Shown: one piece after another, positions 7,127 through 15,957 of the stretch
How positions within the stretch are numbered: the first letter of the stretch is position 1
Layout of the letters: the number at the start of each line of letters is the position of its first letter
Source of the DNA: Ravibacter arvi
Lineage (GTDB): Bacteria; Bacteroidota; Bacteroidia; Cytophagales; Spirosomataceae
NCBI RefSeq assembly: GCF_039540405.1
Contig: NZ_BAABEY010000036.1
Coordinates: 248,001 to 312,000, forward strand
Direction: 5' to 3'
DNA length: 64,000 nt
Notes under the pieces: model-generated
The model's database searches: none
The model's input: only the letters and a program-made list of their open reading frames with translations
Told to the model about the DNA's origin: nothing
Position numbers and translations under genes: made by a program

Positions 7127-8890
7127 ATGAAATTAATTCTGACAAGTTTCTTTTTTCTCCTTGCGGGCCTTGTCTCAGGCCAGGAAATGCAATGGTGGAA
7201 TCCTCAATCTGCTTCCTTTAATGTAGTGGAAGGACAGGCTTTTACCGGCAAAACCAAGAGTTTTTATGATCGCCTGCCGGCCAGTGCGGAGGGCTCCGTA
7301 CGGAGCGCCGTATGGGGACTGTCACGGAATAGTACCGGGCTTATGATCCGATTCCGTACGAATTCACCGTCGATCCAGGTTCGTTACAAGACAACCAACG
7401 CCAATTATGCATTGCCGCATATGCCCGCCACAGGTGTCAGCGGGGTGGATTTGTATGCCGTCTCAAGCGATGGTGAAGAACGGTGGTGTGCCGGTCGCTA
7501 TGCCTTTGGCGATACGGTCAAGTACAATTTCAATGATTTGATACCCAATGACCAGTACCACAAACTGGGACGTGAATACCGCCTGTACCTGCCGTTGTAC
7601 AACGGTGTGAGCTGGCTGGAAATCGGCGTGAAAAATGACAGCAATTTTGAACCGCTGAAGGTTAGGGACGACCGGCCTATCGTAGTATACGGAACATCCA
7701 TTGCGCAGGGAGCCTGCGCGACCCGGCCGGGTATGGCCTGGACTTCTATACTCGGTAGAAAAATGGACCGTCCGCTCATTAACCTGGGGTTTTCGGGAAA
7801 TGGGCGGCTGGAAGAGGAAGTCCTGCGGCCGATAGCTGAAATAGATGCAAAAGTATTTGTACTGGACTGCCTGCCTAACCTGGTTTCGGCAACGGAGCAC
7901 CCGGATGAACAGGTTGCGCAGCGGATAAAATGGGCTGTAAAATTGCTCAGGGATAAACACCCGCAAACGCCCATAGCGCTGGCGGAACATGCCGGGTACA
8001 CGGAAGAGGCGATGAATGCGGCCCGTAAATCATCTTATGAGCGGGTGAACCGCGTTTTGCGGCAAACCTTCCAGGAAATGAAAGCAGAAGGGATACAGGG
8101 CATTTACCTGATCCCGCATGCAGAATTCAAGCAAAGCATTGAAACCACTGTAGATGGTACCCACCAGTCGGATCTTGGAATGATGCTATATGCGGAGGGC
8201 TATGAAAAGGCGCTTCGTACAATATTGAATGAGCCTTCCGGTGAATTCAGTACTACCCGGCCCGTCACGCAGCTCAGAGAGTTGCCGGGTTATGACTGGG
8301 AGGCACGGCACCGCCAGGTATTGAACCTTAACCGGAGCGCGGCGCCGGATATCCTGATGATCGGGAATTCTATTACCAACTTCTGGGGTGGTGAACCGCG
8401 GGCGTATCGCGCCTACGGGCCTGAAGCCTGGAAGAAAGTTTTTGCCGGTAAAAAGGTGCACAACCTCGGTTTTGGCTGGGACAGAATAGAAAATGTGCTT
8501 TGGCGTACCTATCACGGAGAGCTGGACGGCTTCCAGGCGAAGAAAATTTTCCTGATGATTGGCACCAACAATTTTCAACTCAGTTCGGATGAAGAGATTA
8601 TTGCAGGCTGGCGCCAGCTGATCGGCGCCATCAAAGCGCGCCAAAGCGGGGCTGTACTTCATCTTACCGGGGTTTACCCGAGGCGTAACCAGGAAGAGCG
8701 CGTGGCCAGGCTGAACATTGAATTGGCGCGGCTCGCCGGAGATTTTGATTGCGTGTTCATTGATCCCGGTAAAAATCTGCTTGGTCAGAACGGCAAGATC
8801 GTGGAAGATTATTTCTCTGACGGTCTGCATCCCAATGAAAAAGGATACCAGCAAATGGTGACCGTTTACAAGTCTTATGTAGACAAATAG
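7127..8890 (+). CDS. Two-domain SGNH/GDSL hydrolase
   Basis: The secreted 587-residue product (signal MKLILTSFFFLLAGLVSGQ) has three parts. First is a jelly-roll-like N-terminal domain (about 20-180). Second is an SGNH domain with VVYGTSIAQGACATRPG near residue 188 and an ending DGTHQSDLG. Third is another SGNH domain with MIGNSITNFWGG near 412, GTNN near 478 and the catalytic Asp-His block SDGLHPNEKG near 564. Such enzymes deacetylate glycans. A longer frame from 7055 is rejected because it reads the repeat. The gene belongs to the glycan cluster starting at 3591. Confidence 0.88.
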   Translation: MKLILTSFFFLLAGLVSGQEMQWWNPQSASFNVVEGQAFTGKTKSFYDRLPASAEGSVRSAVWGLSRNSTGLMIRFRTNSPSIQVRYKTTNANYALPHMPATGVSGVDLYAVSSDGEERWCAGRYAFGDTVKYNFNDLIPNDQYHKLGREYRLYLPLYNGVSWLEIGVKNDSNFEPLKVRDDRPIVVYGTSIAQGACATRPGMAWTSILGRKMDRPLINLGFSGNGRLEEEVLRPIAEIDAKVFVLDCLPNLVSATEHPDEQVAQRIKWAVKLLRDKHPQTPIALAEHAGYTEEAMNAARKSSYERVNRVLRQTFQEMKAEGIQGIYLIPHAEFKQSIETTVDGTHQSDLGMMLYAEGYEKALRTILNEPSGEFSTTRPVTQLRELPGYDWEARHRQVLNLNRSAAPDILMIGNSITNFWGGEPRAYRAYGPEAWKKVFAGKKVHNLGFGWDRIENVLWRTYHGELDGFQAKKIFLMIGTNNFQLSSDEEIIAGWRQLIGAIKARQSGAVLHLTGVYPRRNQEERVARLNIELARLAGDFDCVFIDPGKNLLGQNGKIVEDYFSDGLHPNEKGYQQMVTVYKSYVDK

Positions 8891-8958
8891 ACGGCCGTCC
8901 TGTCGCTGTTGTCCGCCCGGGGATCGGAAGGAAGGATTTAATCCTCGCAAATAAGTTT

Positions 8959-8966
8959 TAACTTTG
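8959..8966 (+). promoter_or_regulatory. -7 box upstream of ffh
   Basis: TAACTTTG matches the Bacteroidota TAnnTTTG box exactly, 27 bases before the ffh start codon. The -33 TTG element is not convincing. Confidence 0.55.
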
Positions 8967-8993
8967 CGGAAAATTTGACAAGAGCTAATTCAG

Positions 8994-10316
8994 ATGTTTC
9001 AGAGCTTACAGGATAAACTTAATGGTGCTTTCCGTACCCTTAAGGGAAAAGATAGAATAACGGATATTAACGTTGCGGCCACCACCAAGGAGGTGCGGCG
9101 TGCGCTGGTAGATGCCGACGTTAATTTTAAGATTGCCAAGGATATCACCGACCGGATCCGGGAGACTGCTATGGACCGTAAGATCCTGATTTCGGTGGAG
9201 CCGGGGCAAATGTTTGTCAAAATTGTCCAGGAAGAACTTACCCGGTTAATGGGGAGCAATTCCGAAAGCATCAGCATCAAAGGAGATCCTGCCGTCATCC
9301 TGATCGCAGGCTTGCAGGGGTCCGGGAAAACTACTTTCTCGGGCAAGCTGGCCGCTATGCTCAAGAAGCAGGGAAAGCAGGTGATGCTCGCTGCCTGTGA
9401 TATTTACCGGCCGGCTGCGATAGATCAGCTGAAAGTTCTCGGGGAGCAGATTGGGGTAGAAGTGTATGCGGAGCCGGAAAATAAAAATGCAGTCGCAATT
9501 GCGCAGCAGGCAATCGCATATGCGCGTCAGAACGGCAAAAAGATCGTCATAGTCGATACCGCAGGGCGTTTGGCGGTAGATGAGGCCATGATGCAGGAGG
9601 TGGAGGACATCAAGAAAGCATTGAACCCTTCAGAAATCCTGTTTGTGGTGGATTCTATGACCGGCCAGGATGCCGTTAATACAGCCAAGACTTTCAATGA
9701 AAGGCTGAACTTTGACGGTGTGGTGCTGACCAAACTCGACGGTGACTCCCGTGGTGGAGCGGCGCTGTCGATTCGCCAGGTAGTGGAGAAACCCATTAAG
9801 TTCATCAGTACCGGTGAAAAAATGGAGGCGCTCGACCTGTTCCACCCCGATCGGATGGCCAGCCGTATTTTGGGCATGGGTGACGTTATCTCGCTTGTAG
9901 AGCGTGCGCAGCAGGCTTTTGACGAGGAAGAAGCCCGGCGCCTCAATGCGAAAATGCGGCAGAATAAATTCGATTTTGACGATTTCCTTGGGCAGCTCCA
10001 GCAAATTAAAAAGATGGGGAACGTTAAAGACCTGATCGGGATGATCCCGGGAATGGGGGCCGCCATCAAAAACCTGGATATCGACAACAGCTCGTTTGTC
10101 CCGATTGAAGCAATGATCCAGTCGATGACGAAGAAGGAGCGGGCCAACCCTGAGCTGATCGATAGCAGCCGCAAAAAGCGCATTGCGCAGGGCAGCGGGA
10201 AATCAATTACCGAAGTAAACAACCTGCTGAAGCAATTTGACGAAATGCGCAAAATGATGCGCAAAATGAATACCATGCAAGCCGCAGGAAAGCTCGGCAA
10301 AGCATTGAAAAAGTAG
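8994..10316 (+). CDS. ffh: Signal recognition particle protein Ffh
   Basis: The 440-residue product is the SRP54 GTPase that delivers membrane proteins to SecYEG together with 4.5S RNA and FtsY. The N domain is followed by the G domain: P-loop GLQGSGKTT near residue 106, DTAGR near 188, and TKLDGDSRGG near 246. The C-terminal M domain is Met-rich (MGNVKDLIGMIPGMG; MRKMMRKMNTMQ). Length is normal. It is a single housekeeping gene with its own promoter and a terminator after it. Confidence 0.97.
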   Translation: MFQSLQDKLNGAFRTLKGKDRITDINVAATTKEVRRALVDADVNFKIAKDITDRIRETAMDRKILISVEPGQMFVKIVQEELTRLMGSNSESISIKGDPAVILIAGLQGSGKTTFSGKLAAMLKKQGKQVMLAACDIYRPAAIDQLKVLGEQIGVEVYAEPENKNAVAIAQQAIAYARQNGKKIVIVDTAGRLAVDEAMMQEVEDIKKALNPSEILFVVDSMTGQDAVNTAKTFNERLNFDGVVLTKLDGDSRGGAALSIRQVVEKPIKFISTGEKMEALDLFHPDRMASRILGMGDVISLVERAQQAFDEEEARRLNAKMRQNKFDFDDFLGQLQQIKKMGNVKDLIGMIPGMGAAIKNLDIDNSSFVPIEAMIQSMTKKERANPELIDSSRKKRIAQGSGKSITEVNNLLKQFDEMRKMMRKMNTMQAAGKLGKALKK

Positions 10317-10343
10317 GGGGGATTTTTCTCCCCCTGCTTTTTT
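10313..10343. terminator. Hairpin terminator between ffh and the DUF4838 gene
   Basis: A G-run (from 10315) pairs with a C-run (from 10329) around a T-rich loop, and seven T follow. It terminates ffh and may also serve the convergent gene. Confidence 0.75.
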
Positions 10344-12912
10344 ATCTCGTTGCGGCGCTTTTCATGCTATTGTGAAATGCTTCCGTCGCCGGCTTCCCGG
10401 ACTCCGAGAGGTGGGTAATACCTTCTCTTTCCACTATTTGATTGAACCGGTCATAGCTGCCGTCGTTAACTGCCATTGAAGGTGTCCGGCGGCATTTAAG
10501 ATAGAGGGCCGGCAGCGCTGCCAGGTCAATCCGCCGGATGATTTCATCGTTATCGGCTACTTTATAGGCTTCGTCAAAGATCGCCAGCGACTCCTCAACA
10601 AACTTGTCCGAAAACATCCGGTCGACCGGCTCAAGGCCAATGCCCATGTGTGTATCCGGTTTGACAAGTGCCTGCAGGTTATCGAAGTATTTTCTGACAA
10701 ATTCCCCTGCGCGGCCATAATAACCATACATGAAATCGTCAATCACCTGTTTCTCGTCGATGTCCGGGTTCCACAGGAGTTTTGAAATTACATAGGCGCG
10801 CAATTCGGCGAATTCCGCCCCGCGGCTCTGGTAGGCCGCCTGTTCCATAATGCCGATGGACTTGTTATTACGGAAAGTTTTGATGTTCGGTTTGAGGACC
10901 GCAAAATTCGGGAAAGGCATCAGGTAGTGCGAGAAACTGACGACATAATCCCAGATATACAAGTGCGGCGCCCGCCTGGACCAGGCCGTGAGGTCGTCCA
11001 TAAAGGACTTGTTTTGCGGACAACTTTCAAAATCATGTGCAAAGCAGCATTCGATACTGCAGAACCTGACCACCACATTGTTGCGTGGCTTAATGTTTCT
11101 GGGGGCTGAGCGGGTGTACTGATAGGCGAGCGTGCCGATAAATTTATCAGGAAATTCCTTTTCTACTTCCTCCGCAACCTGGTTAACAAACCAGATCATA
11201 ATGCCTGACTCGCTCCCTTCGCGTTTGACAATGGCCTGGCATTTGTCGCACTCGCATGGATTGTAATAGTCGTTTTGAGACACGTCATAGATGAGGTACC
11301 CCGGGTTTTCCCTGATTTTTTTCTTGATCCGTTCTTTCACGATGGCCAGCACCTCGGGATTGCTGAGGCAAAGCTGTGCGTTGTGAGAAACGCGCTTCCC
11401 TTCGAGAAGGCTGTAGTATTCAGGATGTTTTTCGAAAAATTCTTCGGGCGGTACCAGCGGGTAAAAGGTGTGTACCGACCAGTAGCTTTCTACTCCTCCC
11501 GGCTGATCCGGTATTCCCATGGATCCGTTCATTTTGTTGCGTGCCGCCCAAACGGGGTCGAACGCTTCATAGTAAAAATCGTTTCGGACTCTTATCCCGG
11601 CACGCTCGGAATGCCCGAAAGACAGATACTTCAGTTCTGACCTTTTGGGTACAACACTGACGGTCGGGGTGTACCAGCGGCAGCCTAATTCATTTTCGAG
11701 AAACGACATAACGCCATACAGGGTTCCCCGCTGTTTTCCGCCGTAGATCAGGATATCCGCGTCGCTGGAAGTGTACCAGTAGGTCTCGTCGCCGTCTGCC
11801 GGTGCCTTCACCCCGGTTTTTTTCCCGACTTCGGGATTGTACCCGACAATGATGCGCGGAGATTTACTCTTATCAAGCGGTACTATCGGGAAATCGGCAT
11901 TGCTGATTTCTTTCAACCAATGCCTGAGCTCGTCGGCAGCCCATTTTTCGGACGGAGACGCGGTGGAAGCCAAAGCGATTGTATAGTCGGTGCGGCCTTT
12001 TGAAAAAAGGGTGCGCTCCTCTTTTATACCGGCGCTGAATTTTTGATGATAATGCAGCCTTTCTCCTGTTTTGAGCACAACATCAAAATGGGTGTGATAA
12101 GGCTGATACGACGGAGAGGATAATGAAATCGGGTCGAAATAACCCTGGGTGCGGGTGGTGTTCACAACTGTTTTACCGACAGCATTTTCGATTTTGACGG
12201 ATACCTCACGAATCAAATGGCTGAGTACGGATGAGTGATAAGGTGAATTGAGCTTGATTTGCCCGTTTTTGAGCGGTTCGATGCTGAAAAAGTTTTCCCG
12301 TTTCGATAGTTCGTCCACAGAAAAAGCCGCCAGCCTGGCGCAGAACTCCCATTTATTTCCGAGTTGTTCAATCTTGAACAGGATCTGGTTGCGGCCCTTT
12401 TTCAAGGCGATCGGCACCCAGTCGCCGTCGATCCTGAGGCTTCGTTGCGTGATGTGGTCCCAGACCGGCTTGCCATTGACAAAAAGCGTACCTCCGTCAT
12501 TGGTGCCAAAAACGATAAACAGGGTCTGATCCTTGTCGGACACCAGTTCCGCATAGGCATATGCGAGTACCGGCGCTTCTTTGGAGAGCTGGCTCCGCAG
12601 GTCAATTATAGAATCGTTCCCGGAAGCAAGCTTCCACACCGCCTGTCCCCCGGCGTAATTGACCACGTCGCCCGCTTTTACCCGGAGGTTCTCCTCACCG
12701 CCTGAAGACTTGAGGTAATCGGTTTCGTAGCCGGGAGAATGGTACCATCCGCGGGCCGATTCGTCTGCGTGGTGATTGAGGTGGATCGGGCCGCAAAGCA
12801 GCCACGATTTGATCCATTGGCCCGCTACTGCCGGCTGTTCATATTTTTGCTGGCTGTGCGCGGAAAGTTGAAAAAAGTACAGAAGGACCGTGACGAGAAG
12901 AATTCGTTGCAT
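10342..12912 (-). CDS. DUF4838 domain protein, secreted, glycosidase-like
   Basis: The 856-residue product has a signal peptide (VTVLLYFFQLSAHSQ). The N-terminal third looks like a beta-sandwich substrate-binding region. Around residues 310-420 lies an alpha-glucuronidase N-domain-like (GH67N) segment with ELRHWLKEISN, RIIVGYNP, and YGVMSFLENELGCRWYTP. The rest is DUF4838, with a Cys-rich NPCECDKC motif and YDVSQNDYY. This architecture occurs in Bacteroidota polysaccharide gene sets, but the enzymatic activity is not established. It converges on ffh and diverges from the phosphoesterase gene. Confidence 0.8.
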   Translation of the reverse strand: MQRILLVTVLLYFFQLSAHSQQKYEQPAVAGQWIKSWLLCGPIHLNHHADESARGWYHSPGYETDYLKSSGGEENLRVKAGDVVNYAGGQAVWKLASGNDSIIDLRSQLSKEAPVLAYAYAELVSDKDQTLFIVFGTNDGGTLFVNGKPVWDHITQRSLRIDGDWVPIALKKGRNQILFKIEQLGNKWEFCARLAAFSVDELSKRENFFSIEPLKNGQIKLNSPYHSSVLSHLIREVSVKIENAVGKTVVNTTRTQGYFDPISLSSPSYQPYHTHFDVVLKTGERLHYHQKFSAGIKEERTLFSKGRTDYTIALASTASPSEKWAADELRHWLKEISNADFPIVPLDKSKSPRIIVGYNPEVGKKTGVKAPADGDETYWYTSSDADILIYGGKQRGTLYGVMSFLENELGCRWYTPTVSVVPKRSELKYLSFGHSERAGIRVRNDFYYEAFDPVWAARNKMNGSMGIPDQPGGVESYWSVHTFYPLVPPEEFFEKHPEYYSLLEGKRVSHNAQLCLSNPEVLAIVKERIKKKIRENPGYLIYDVSQNDYYNPCECDKCQAIVKREGSESGIMIWFVNQVAEEVEKEFPDKFIGTLAYQYTRSAPRNIKPRNNVVVRFCSIECCFAHDFESCPQNKSFMDDLTAWSRRAPHLYIWDYVVSFSHYLMPFPNFAVLKPNIKTFRNNKSIGIMEQAAYQSRGAEFAELRAYVISKLLWNPDIDEKQVIDDFMYGYYGRAGEFVRKYFDNLQALVKPDTHMGIGLEPVDRMFSDKFVEESLAIFDEAYKVADNDEIIRRIDLAALPALYLKCRRTPSMAVNDGSYDRFNQIVEREGITHLSESGKPATEAFHNSMKSAATR

Positions 12913-13111
12913 ATGGAATAAGGGATTAGGCTGTCTGTTTTGGTTTATTACGGCCGGTCCGGACCAAGTTACTACTCACAATTTCATGTAAGCGTCATAT
13001 TGAAGTAATCTGCCGGTATTTATTTCCCATTTTTATTTTTACCGGTAAAATGCCGGGTAAAACCGGTGAGGCGCCGGTTTATGTTAATAGCTTGATTAAC
13101 TTGAATTTGCA
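12913..13111. other. Divergent intergenic region
   Basis: A 199-base spacer between two divergent start codons must hold both promoters. I find no exact TAnnTTTG box at a convincing place and no repeat from the families seen elsewhere. Confidence 0.4.
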
Positions 13112-14677
13112 ATGAAAAATTTCGCATTACTGTTTTGTCTTTTTCTTTTTCAATCCTCTCTTTTTGCGCAGGAAAGCGCACAGGGCTATGTATTCCTGGA
13201 TGCAAATGGCAATGGCACAAGAGACCGGAAGGAGCAGGGACTTGCCGGGGTATCGGTGTCCAACGGCAGGGATGTTGCCGTAACGGACGCAAACGGCCAC
13301 TATTCGTTGAAAATTGGAACGGACGAAATTATTTTCGTTATCAAACCTTCCGGCTATCAGGTGCGGATTGACAGCAACAGGCAACCGAGGTACTTCTACG
13401 TGCACAAGCCGAACGGCTCGCCTGTCAGTAAATATGCCGCTTTTTCGCCTACCGGACCGCTTCCGGCATCAGTGGATTTCCCATTGGTGGAGCAACCCGA
13501 AGACGAAACCTTTACAGCACTGGTGTTTGGCGATCCGCAGCCTTATACCCTGGAGGAACTGGAATATTTTGCCCGTGGTATTGTAAAGGAAGTGGAGGGT
13601 GTGAAAAACGTGCAGTTCGGAATTAGCCTGGGCGATATCGTAGGTGATGATCTGAGCCTTCAGAAGCACTATACCGGGGTTATTGCCCGGGCGGGCGTAC
13701 CCTGGTACAACGTCATGGGGAACCATGATATGAATTATGATGCTGCGGCCGATTCGCTGTCCGACGAGACGTTCGAGCGTAATTTTGGACCGGCGAATTA
13801 TGCATTCAATTACGGGAAGGCGCATTTCATCGTCCTTGACGACATCTTATACCCCGATCCGCGCGACGCGAAAGGATATTGGGGCGGCTTCCGGCCGGAT
13901 CAGCTCGCTTTCGTAGCCAACGACCTCAAAAATGTAGAAAAAGACAAGCTGATTGTACTGGCGTTCCATATCCCGATTGCAAATGCCGGGTCAGGCTTCA
14001 GGACCGAAGACCGCCAGCGTTTGTTTGACCTGCTGCGGGATTTTCCGAATGTTTTGGCTATGTCGGCACACACGCACCTGCAGCGCCAGAATCTTTACCA
14101 TGAAAAAGACGGCTGGCACGGGAGTAAACCTTTCCATGAATTTAACTCGGGTACACCGTCGGGAAACTGGTACTCGGGAGAAATGACAAATGCCGGCGTT
14201 CCGGACGGGACCATGAGTGACGGTACCCCACGCGGTTATTCTTTCCTGCACATAGAAGGGAATCAGTATAAAATCGATTACAAGGTAGCCGGCAAGCCCG
14301 CCAGTTACCAGATAAGGATTCATGCACCCAAGGTGGTTCCGGCGGAAGGGAGGACTTCGGCTGCCATATACGCCAATTTTTTTATGGGAATGGCCGGGAA
14401 CGCCGTACAATGCCGGATCGACAATGGCGCCTGGACAGAAATGGTCCATACCATAGAGCCTGATCCATATTACCTGCACCTGCAGCACCGGTACGACCAT
14501 GCAGAAAGCTTGCTCTCCGGCAGAAGGCCCGGAACAGCGACAGATTGCATGCATTTGTGGAAATCCGGCATACCCGCCAACCTCGCGGAGGGTCCCCATG
14601 TAATAGAAGTAAAGGCTACCGACATGTTTGGGAGGACCTTTACTGAAAAGAAAATGCTTTGGGCCGAAAAGAGATAG
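13112..14677 (+). CDS. Secreted calcineurin-like phosphoesterase
   Basis: The 521-residue product has a signal peptide (FALLFCLFLFQSSLFAQ). An N-terminal SdrD-B/carboxypeptidase-regulatory-like beta domain follows (GYVFLDANGNGTRDRKEQGLAGVSVSNG). The metallophosphatase core has GDPQ near residue 139, GDIVGDD near 171, GNHD near 203 and the SAHTHLQ metal-binding histidines. A C-terminal beta domain closes it. This three-part layout is common in Bacteroidota (metallophos_N, metallophos, metallophos_C). The natural phosphoester substrate is unknown. Confidence 0.88.
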   Translation: MKNFALLFCLFLFQSSLFAQESAQGYVFLDANGNGTRDRKEQGLAGVSVSNGRDVAVTDANGHYSLKIGTDEIIFVIKPSGYQVRIDSNRQPRYFYVHKPNGSPVSKYAAFSPTGPLPASVDFPLVEQPEDETFTALVFGDPQPYTLEELEYFARGIVKEVEGVKNVQFGISLGDIVGDDLSLQKHYTGVIARAGVPWYNVMGNHDMNYDAAADSLSDETFERNFGPANYAFNYGKAHFIVLDDILYPDPRDAKGYWGGFRPDQLAFVANDLKNVEKDKLIVLAFHIPIANAGSGFRTEDRQRLFDLLRDFPNVLAMSAHTHLQRQNLYHEKDGWHGSKPFHEFNSGTPSGNWYSGEMTNAGVPDGTMSDGTPRGYSFLHIEGNQYKIDYKVAGKPASYQIRIHAPKVVPAEGRTSAAIYANFFMGMAGNAVQCRIDNGAWTEMVHTIEPDPYYLHLQHRYDHAESLLSGRRPGTATDCMHLWKSGIPANLAEGPHVIEVKATDMFGRTFTEKKMLWAEKR

Positions 14678-14792
14678 GAGGTTTGTAGAATGGCTTCGCC
14701 GGTCACGGAGAAAATTCCTGGAATTTTGCTTGTTCACAGGCCGCTCATGTATTTTGGATGGCCGCTTATGCCCGTTTTACGGCAAAAACGGC

Positions 14793-14800
14793 TATATTTG
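14793..14800 (+). promoter_or_regulatory. -7 box upstream of the UPF0323-like gene
   Basis: TATATTTG is an exact TAnnTTTG match, 60 bases before the start codon at 14861. Confidence 0.5.
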
Positions 14801-14860
14801 AATACTTCCGTCTCTCGAGCGGAGGTTTCAAAGACTGAATTTTCACGATCAAAATCAGAT

Positions 14861-15475
14861 ATGGCGGTTATTAAAAAGGGCTTGGTTATCAGGAAAGTAA
14901 AGCACATCGGGATCAGCGGCGCATTTATTATGGCGTTGGGTGGAGCCGGCGTGCTGTTTACCGGATGTAATAAGGGAGGGAACCAGGAAGAAGAATACAG
15001 CTATGAGGAAGTGTCCTATACGAAAGGGGTAATCTCGCATATAAAAGAGGTAAAACCCGGGGAGTTTCAGATCACGGACGAAGAGAGTGTCCCGGCGTCG
15101 GATGCGAAAGCCATTGTCAGCTACCTGGATGGGCATACCGACACCCTGTCGGTGGAGACTTCCAAAGCTCTTATTGATAAGGAAATTGCTAATAGCGGCA
15201 CTCAATACCACAGCAGTGGTCTGTCGAGCATGCTTCTCTATGGAGGGATGGGTTATATGCTTGGAAGCATGATGGGAAACAACCGCATCGCGCAGCAACG
15301 TGCTGCCTACCCCAATAACGCAGGTTTTTATGGGTCTCCTGCCGCTTATAACAAGGCGCAGGCCGCCCAGCAGGATGTAAGCGCATCCCGGTCGGTGAGA
15401 ACCGTTAAATCGAGACCGACAAATAGTCGAAGCGGTTTCATGGGCGCGCGTGGCAGCCGGTCAAGCGGCGGATAG
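14861..15475 (+). CDS. UPF0323-like lipoprotein
   Basis: The 204-residue product begins MAVIKKGLVIRKVKHIG, has a hydrophobic segment and a lipobox-like LFTGC. Later features are ALIDKEIANSGTQ, a Gly/Met-rich membrane-like stretch (LLYGGMGYMLGSMMGNNR) and a Ser/Arg/Gly-rich tail. The order of these pieces recalls the UPF0323 lipoproteins of Campylobacter and Helicobacter. In those species the gene also stands next to a glutathionylspermidine-synthase-like gene, as here. The start at 14690 is rejected because the extra 57 residues have no family character. Function unknown. Confidence 0.65.
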   Translation: MAVIKKGLVIRKVKHIGISGAFIMALGGAGVLFTGCNKGGNQEEEYSYEEVSYTKGVISHIKEVKPGEFQITDEESVPASDAKAIVSYLDGHTDTLSVETSKALIDKEIANSGTQYHSSGLSSMLLYGGMGYMLGSMMGNNRIAQQRAAYPNNAGFYGSPAAYNKAQAAQQDVSASRSVRTVKSRPTNSRSGFMGARGSRSSGG

Positions 15476-15483
15476 TCCTTTTT

Positions 15484-15943
15484 TACCACAGAGCTCACGG
15501 AGGGCACAGAGGTTTTCTCTGCATGAGTTTGCCGCTAAGGCTTTGTATTCCCGGCGCTCTCTGTGGTTTGTTATTTTACCACAGAGCTCACGGAGGGCAC
15601 AGAGGTTTTTCTCTGCATGAGTTTGCTGCTAAGGCTTTGTGTTCCCGGCGCTCTCTGTGGTTTGTTTTTTTACCACAGAGCTCACGGAGGACACAGAGGT
15701 TTTTCTCTGCATGAGTTTGCCGCTAAGGCTTTGTGTTCCCGGCGCTCTCTGTGGTTTGTTATTTTACCACAGAGCTCACGGAGGGCACAGAGGTTTTCTC
15801 TGCATGAGTTTGTTGCTAAGGCTTTGTGTTCCCGGCGCTCTCTGTGGTTTGTTATTTTACCACAGAGCTCACGGGGGGCACAGAGGTTTTCTCTGCATGA
15901 GTTTGCCGCTATGGCTTTGTGTTCCCGGCGCTCTCTGTGGTTT
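15484..15943. repeat. Five tandem copies of a 93-94 bp CACAGAG-type element
   Basis: Copies start at 15484, 15577, 15671, 15765 and 15858. Each begins ACCACAGAGCTCACGGAGG and ends CGCTCTCTGTGGTTT, so each is itself a palindrome (ACCACAGAG pairing with CTCTGTGGT) with a conserved middle containing TGCATGAGTTTG. Copies differ at only a few positions. Several reading frames stay open through the array, but they are artefacts of the repeat. It fills the space between the lipoprotein gene and the next gene, ending 14 bases before that start codon. Confidence 0.95.
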
Positions 15944-15957
15944 ATTTTTTGTTAGCT

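Noticed and set aside
9527..10300. 257-codon minus-strand frame inside ffh
   Set aside because: Antisense shadow, Ser/Arg-rich composition without family likeness.
15484..15943. CRISPR array
   Set aside because: Units are 93-94 bp and alike through their whole length; there are no short repeats separated by unique spacers and no cas genes.
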